From Alphaproteobacteria bacterium (lineage in GTDB: Bacteria > Pseudomonadota > Alphaproteobacteria > RF32 > CAG-239): a stretch of DNA of 7,411 nucleotides. The notes under the pieces were generated by a model that was given only the letters and a program-made list of their open reading frames with translations, made no database searches and was not told where the DNA came from. Of the stretch, positions 5,932 through 7,411 are shown in pieces. Location of the stretch: positions 1-7,411 of the forward strand of contig JAGCOI010000143.1 of assembly GCA_017645485.1 (NCBI GenBank), given 5' to 3'. Within the stretch, counting starts at the first letter, position 1. Each line of letters begins with the position of its first letter. Both the position numbers and the translations under genes were made by a program.

Positions 5932-6201
5932 ATGCATATTTTAGGTGAATTTTTCGGATATTTGGCGGGCCTTTCAACGGCAATCTGCTTTTTGCCTCAG
6001 ACGATTAAGACAATTAAAACGCGCGATGTGGGTGATTTGTCTTTTTGGAGTTATATGATTTATAATGTCGGTATGTTATCGTGGATTATATACGGCGTTT
6101 ATCTGCATTCGGTGCAAATGATGATTTTTAACAGTATCGGACTTGTTTTTGCCGCCATTATTTTATGTATGATTGTTCGTTACAAGAAAAAAGAAAAATA
6201 A
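5932..6201 (+). CDS. SemiSWEET-type small sugar transporter
   Basis: The 89-residue product has three hydrophobic helices (about 5-24, 36-58 and 62-83) and the PQ-loop signature FLPQTIKTIKTRDVGDLS (20-37), with the PQ pair at 22-23. It also has a Trp (51) in helix 2 and an Asn (67) in helix 3, consistent with the pocket residues of bacterial SemiSWEETs. These half-size proteins work as dimers that let small sugars cross the inner membrane along their gradient; the substrate cannot be told from sequence. The ATG at 5932 has AAAGGA (5917-5922) 9 nt upstream. It follows the VirB8-like gene by 22 bp and ends 5 bp from the convergent yidD stop. A basic KKKEK tail lies at the C-terminus. Confidence 0.88.
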   Translation: MHILGEFFGYLAGLSTAICFLPQTIKTIKTRDVGDLSFWSYMIYNVGMLSWIIYGVYLHSVQMMIFNSIGLVFAAIILCMIVRYKKKEK

Positions 6202-6206
6202 AAGAA

Positions 6207-6437
6207 CTAGCCGTTTTTATCTTTTTTTGGGGGCACGGGATCGTAGCCCGATTTGCCCCACGGATGGCATTTTAAGATGCGTTTAATGCCCAAATAAAGG
6301 CCTTTGAGTGCGCCATGCGTTTGTATGGCTTCAATCATGTATTGAGAACAGGTCGGCGTGAAGCGACAGCACCCCGGGCACAGAGGCGATAAAAATTTTT
6401 GATAAAAAACAACCAATTTAATCAGTATTTTTTTCAT
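6207..6437 (-). CDS. yidD: YidD, membrane protein insertion efficiency factor
   Basis: YidD is a small membrane-associated protein that helps YidC insert inner-membrane proteins. I place the start at the ATG at 6437, giving 76 residues beginning [19 protein letters not shown], the normal family N-terminus. The longer frame from 6494 adds 19 atypical residues. The family core is intact: a short amphipathic N-terminal segment, [14 protein letters not shown] (20-33), the HG pair near 40, KCHPW (55-59) and GYDPVP near the end. A weak GAAG precedes the start. The gene overlaps the end of rnpA by 20 bp, so it is probably translationally coupled. yidC, its usual downstream neighbour, is missing; the inverted SemiSWEET gene stands in its place. 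Confidence 0.93.
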   Translation of the reverse strand: MKKILIKLVVFYQKFLSPLCPGCCRFTPTCSQYMIEAIQTHGALKGLYLGIKRILKCHPWGKSGYDPVPPKKDKNG

Positions 6438-6834
6438 TTTCTTCAGTGGTGTTTTTAGGGGTTGGGGGCGGTGATTTATATATGCCGTTTTCAATCATTT
6501 CATTTGCTTTTTTTAACGCCCATTTAATATCGCTTTTTAAGGTTTTGTAAGGGCAGGAAACAGTATTGTATCGGCCGATTAAAACATATTCGACGTTGTC
6601 TTTGGCAAGGCTTGGAAAAACCTCACGCACGACGGCGCGCAAGCGTCTGCGTACACGGGTGCGCACAACGGCACGACCGATTTTTTTTGTTGTGGTAAAA
6701 CCGACCTTAAAAGGAACGGGATTTATAGATAAACTCGGAGCCGCCTGCAGGATAACAGTTGAAACAACCATACGAATCCCGTCGGCGACTCTGATGAAGT
6801 CTCTTCTTTTTTTTAAGTGAAGAATTTTTTCCAT
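6418..6834 (-). CDS. rnpA: Ribonuclease P protein component
   Basis: RnpA binds the RNase P RNA and assists 5' maturation of precursor tRNAs. The 138-residue product begins [12 protein letters not shown], typical of the family. It carries the basic central helix [17 protein letters not shown] (53-69), which corresponds to the RNR motif, although the usual Asn of RNR is Thr here. [11 protein letters not shown] (81-91) matches the last core strand. The C-terminal tail (about 119-138) is a Pro/Glu/Asn-rich extension. The ATG at 6834 is 6 bp after the rpmH stop, with AAGG just upstream, so the two are one operon. The end overlaps the start of yidD. Confidence 0.95.
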   Translation of the reverse strand: MEKILHLKKRRDFIRVADGIRMVVSTVILQAAPSLSINPVPFKVGFTTTKKIGRAVVRTRVRRRLRAVVREVFPSLAKDNVEYVLIGRYNTVSCPYKTLKSDIKWALKKANEMIENGIYKSPPPTPKNTTEENEKNTD

Positions 6835-6840
6835 TATACC

Positions 6841-6975
6841 TTAAGCGGAAAGTTTTTTGCGACCTCTCGCACGACGAGCCGCTAACACTTTACGACCGCC
6901 TGCCGTGGCCATACGCGTGCGAAAACCATGACGACGCGATCTGATTAATTTGCTGGGTTGATATGTTCTTTTCAT
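6841..6975 (-). CDS. rpmH: 50S ribosomal protein L34
   Basis: This 44-residue gene encodes L34, a small basic protein of the large ribosomal subunit. It begins [19 protein letters not shown] and ends [12 protein letters not shown], matching the L34 family almost throughout. The internal [10 protein letters not shown] block is of the alphaproteobacterial type. The start at 6975 has a strong Shine-Dalgarno GGAGAA (6986-6981) with a 5-nt spacer. It is the first gene of the rpmH-rnpA-yidD operon and has its own promoter at 7045-7073. Confidence 0.97.
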   Translation of the reverse strand: MKRTYQPSKLIRSRRHGFRTRMATAGGRKVLAARRARGRKKLSA

Positions 6976-7044
6976 AAAATTTCTCCGGTTTATTAGTTTA
7001 TTATTTAAAGCCTTTATTTAAAGACTCTCGGGGTTAACGCCATG

Positions 7045-7073
7045 CTTATAAAGTGTTTTTTTTTATAAGTCAA
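7045..7073 (-). promoter_or_regulatory. Promoter of the rpmH-rnpA-yidD operon
   Basis: On the minus strand, TTGACT (7073-7068) and TATAAG (7050-7045) are separated by 17 bp, an excellent sigma-70-type pair. The expected start near 7038 would leave an untranslated leader of about 60 nt before rpmH. The region from 6976 to 7139 contains no gene; it holds this leader and two divergent promoters. Confidence 0.65.
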
Positions 7074-7092
7074 GAAAAAACGTAAAAAAGAT

Positions 7093-7121
7093 TTGACATT
7101 AAATGAAAAAAAGGATATAGC
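7093..7121 (+). promoter_or_regulatory. Promoter of the tRNA-Gln gene
   Basis: TTGACA (7093-7098) and TATAGC (7116-7121) are 17 bp apart and end 18 bp before the tRNA. The -35 is a full consensus match. It is back to back with the rpmH promoter, with only 19 bp between the two -35 hexamers. Confidence 0.6.
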
Positions 7122-7139
7122 AGAACGACATTAACAGAA

Positions 7140-7213
7140 TGCTTCATCGTCTAATGGTAGGACAGCGGATTCTGACTCCGTCAATCTTGGTTCGAGTCCA
7201 GGTGAAGCAGCCA
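7140..7213 (+). tRNA. tRNA-Gln, anticodon CUG
   Basis: The 74-nt sequence folds fully as a tRNA. The acceptor stem is TGCTTCA (7140-7146) with TGAAGCA, followed by discriminator G and an encoded CCA (7211-7213). The D arm is GTCT/GGAC with loop AATGGTA. The anticodon stem GCGGA/TCCGT encloses the loop TTCTGAC, giving anticodon CTG, which reads CAG. The variable region is CAAT. The T stem CTTGG/CCAGG encloses TTCGAGT. The U1-A72 first pair and G73 are typical glutamine identity features, supporting the assignment. A promoter at 7093 and a terminator at 7220 make it a single-gene unit. Confidence 0.94.
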
Positions 7214-7219
7214 AAATGT

Positions 7220-7260
7220 ACAGGGTTCTCGCAACACGCTGAGAGCCCTGTTTTTGTTTT
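7220..7260 (+). terminator. Intrinsic terminator of the tRNA-Gln gene
   Basis: CAGGGTTCTC (7221-7230) pairs with GAGAGCCCTG (7241-7250) over 10 bp including one G-U pair, with a 10-nt loop. It is followed by TTTTTGTTTT (7251-7260). It lies 7 bp past the tRNA CCA end. Confidence 0.92.
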
Positions 7261-7293
7261 AAATAAAAATTTTTAAGTTTTTAGAAGAAACTC

Positions 7294-7323
7294 TTGACAA
7301 AAGTCCATATTTTGTGCCATAAT
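7294..7323 (+). promoter_or_regulatory. Promoter of the gene starting at 7364
   Basis: TTGACA (7294-7299) and CATAAT (7318-7323) are 18 bp apart and lie just after the tRNA terminator. The expected start near 7330 would give a leader of about 33 nt. Confidence 0.65.
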
Positions 7324-7363
7324 TAAGCAAATGATATAACAATTTTCAAACAAGGATATTCAA

Positions 7364-7411
7364 ATGGCTATTGTTGAAAAAAATGACGGTTATTGGACTG
7401 ACACTTATATA
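7364..7411 (+). CDS. Start of an unrecognised protein, cut by the window edge
   Basis: An ATG at 7364 is preceded by AAGGA (7352-7356) with a 7-nt spacer and by a strong promoter, so this is very likely a real gene start. Only 16 residues are visible, MAIVEKNDGYWTDTYI, with no signal peptide. That is too little to assign a family. Confidence 0.7.
   Translation, partial: MAIVEKNDGYWTDTYI

Noticed and set aside
6187..6227. Possible bidirectional terminator between the SemiSWEET gene and yidD
   Set aside because: An A/T-only pairing (AAAAAAG with CTTTTTT, ATAAAA with TTTTAT) can be drawn, but it needs a 4-nt bulge, has almost no G-C pairs and lacks a clean T tract after the plus-strand arm.
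6438..6494. Longer yidD starting at 6494
   Set aside because: The added 19 residues are not typical of YidD and would overlap rnpA by 77 bp. The ATG at 6437 gives the family's normal N-terminus.

Overview
The window looks like chromosomal DNA of an alphaproteobacterium with an AT-leaning genome. This rests on the L34 sequence, the RecF and DnaN sequences, a VirB8-type protein, and intergenic palindromic elements ending in ATGAC of a kind common in alphaproteobacterial genomes. The lineage cannot be fixed further from sequence alone. The content (dnaN, recF, rpmH, rnpA, yidD) is the set usually found around a bacterial origin, but dnaA, gyrB and yidC are absent, no DnaA-box cluster was seen, and both blocks lie on the same strand.

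Layout, left to right. Positions 1-188 are non-coding, with inverted repeats and a weak terminator for recF. Positions 189-2522 (minus) hold dnaN followed by recF, 6 bp apart. Positions 2523-3129 are a repeat-rich intergenic mosaic: a 27-bp tandem array, a 24-bp tandem array, several hairpins sharing the loop ACAAG, and a strong palindrome that doubles as a terminator for the next gene. Positions 3130-5034 (minus) encode an outer-membrane-efflux (TolC-like) lipoprotein with an apparent C-terminal cadherin/Ig-like domain. A 107-bp divergent control region with two perfect palindromes follows. Positions 5142-6201 (plus) hold a VirB8-family inner-membrane protein and a SemiSWEET transporter, probably co-transcribed. 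Positions 6207-6975 (minus) are the rpmH-rnpA-yidD operon, reading towards the SemiSWEET gene. Positions 7045-7121 carry back-to-back promoters for rpmH (minus) and a tRNA-Gln(CUG) (plus, 7140-7213). That tRNA ends in a good intrinsic terminator, and a new plus-strand gene with its own promoter starts at 7364 and runs off the window.

Functionally, dnaN-recF supply the replication clamp and the gap-repair loader, and rpmH-rnpA-yidD supply ribosomal protein L34, the RNase P protein and a membrane-insertion helper. The middle block pairs two secretion-type envelope components (TolC-like and VirB8-like), transcribed divergently from a shared palindrome-bearing region, with no other secretion genes beside them. 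This block and the intergenic repeat mosaic are the least ordinary parts of the window.
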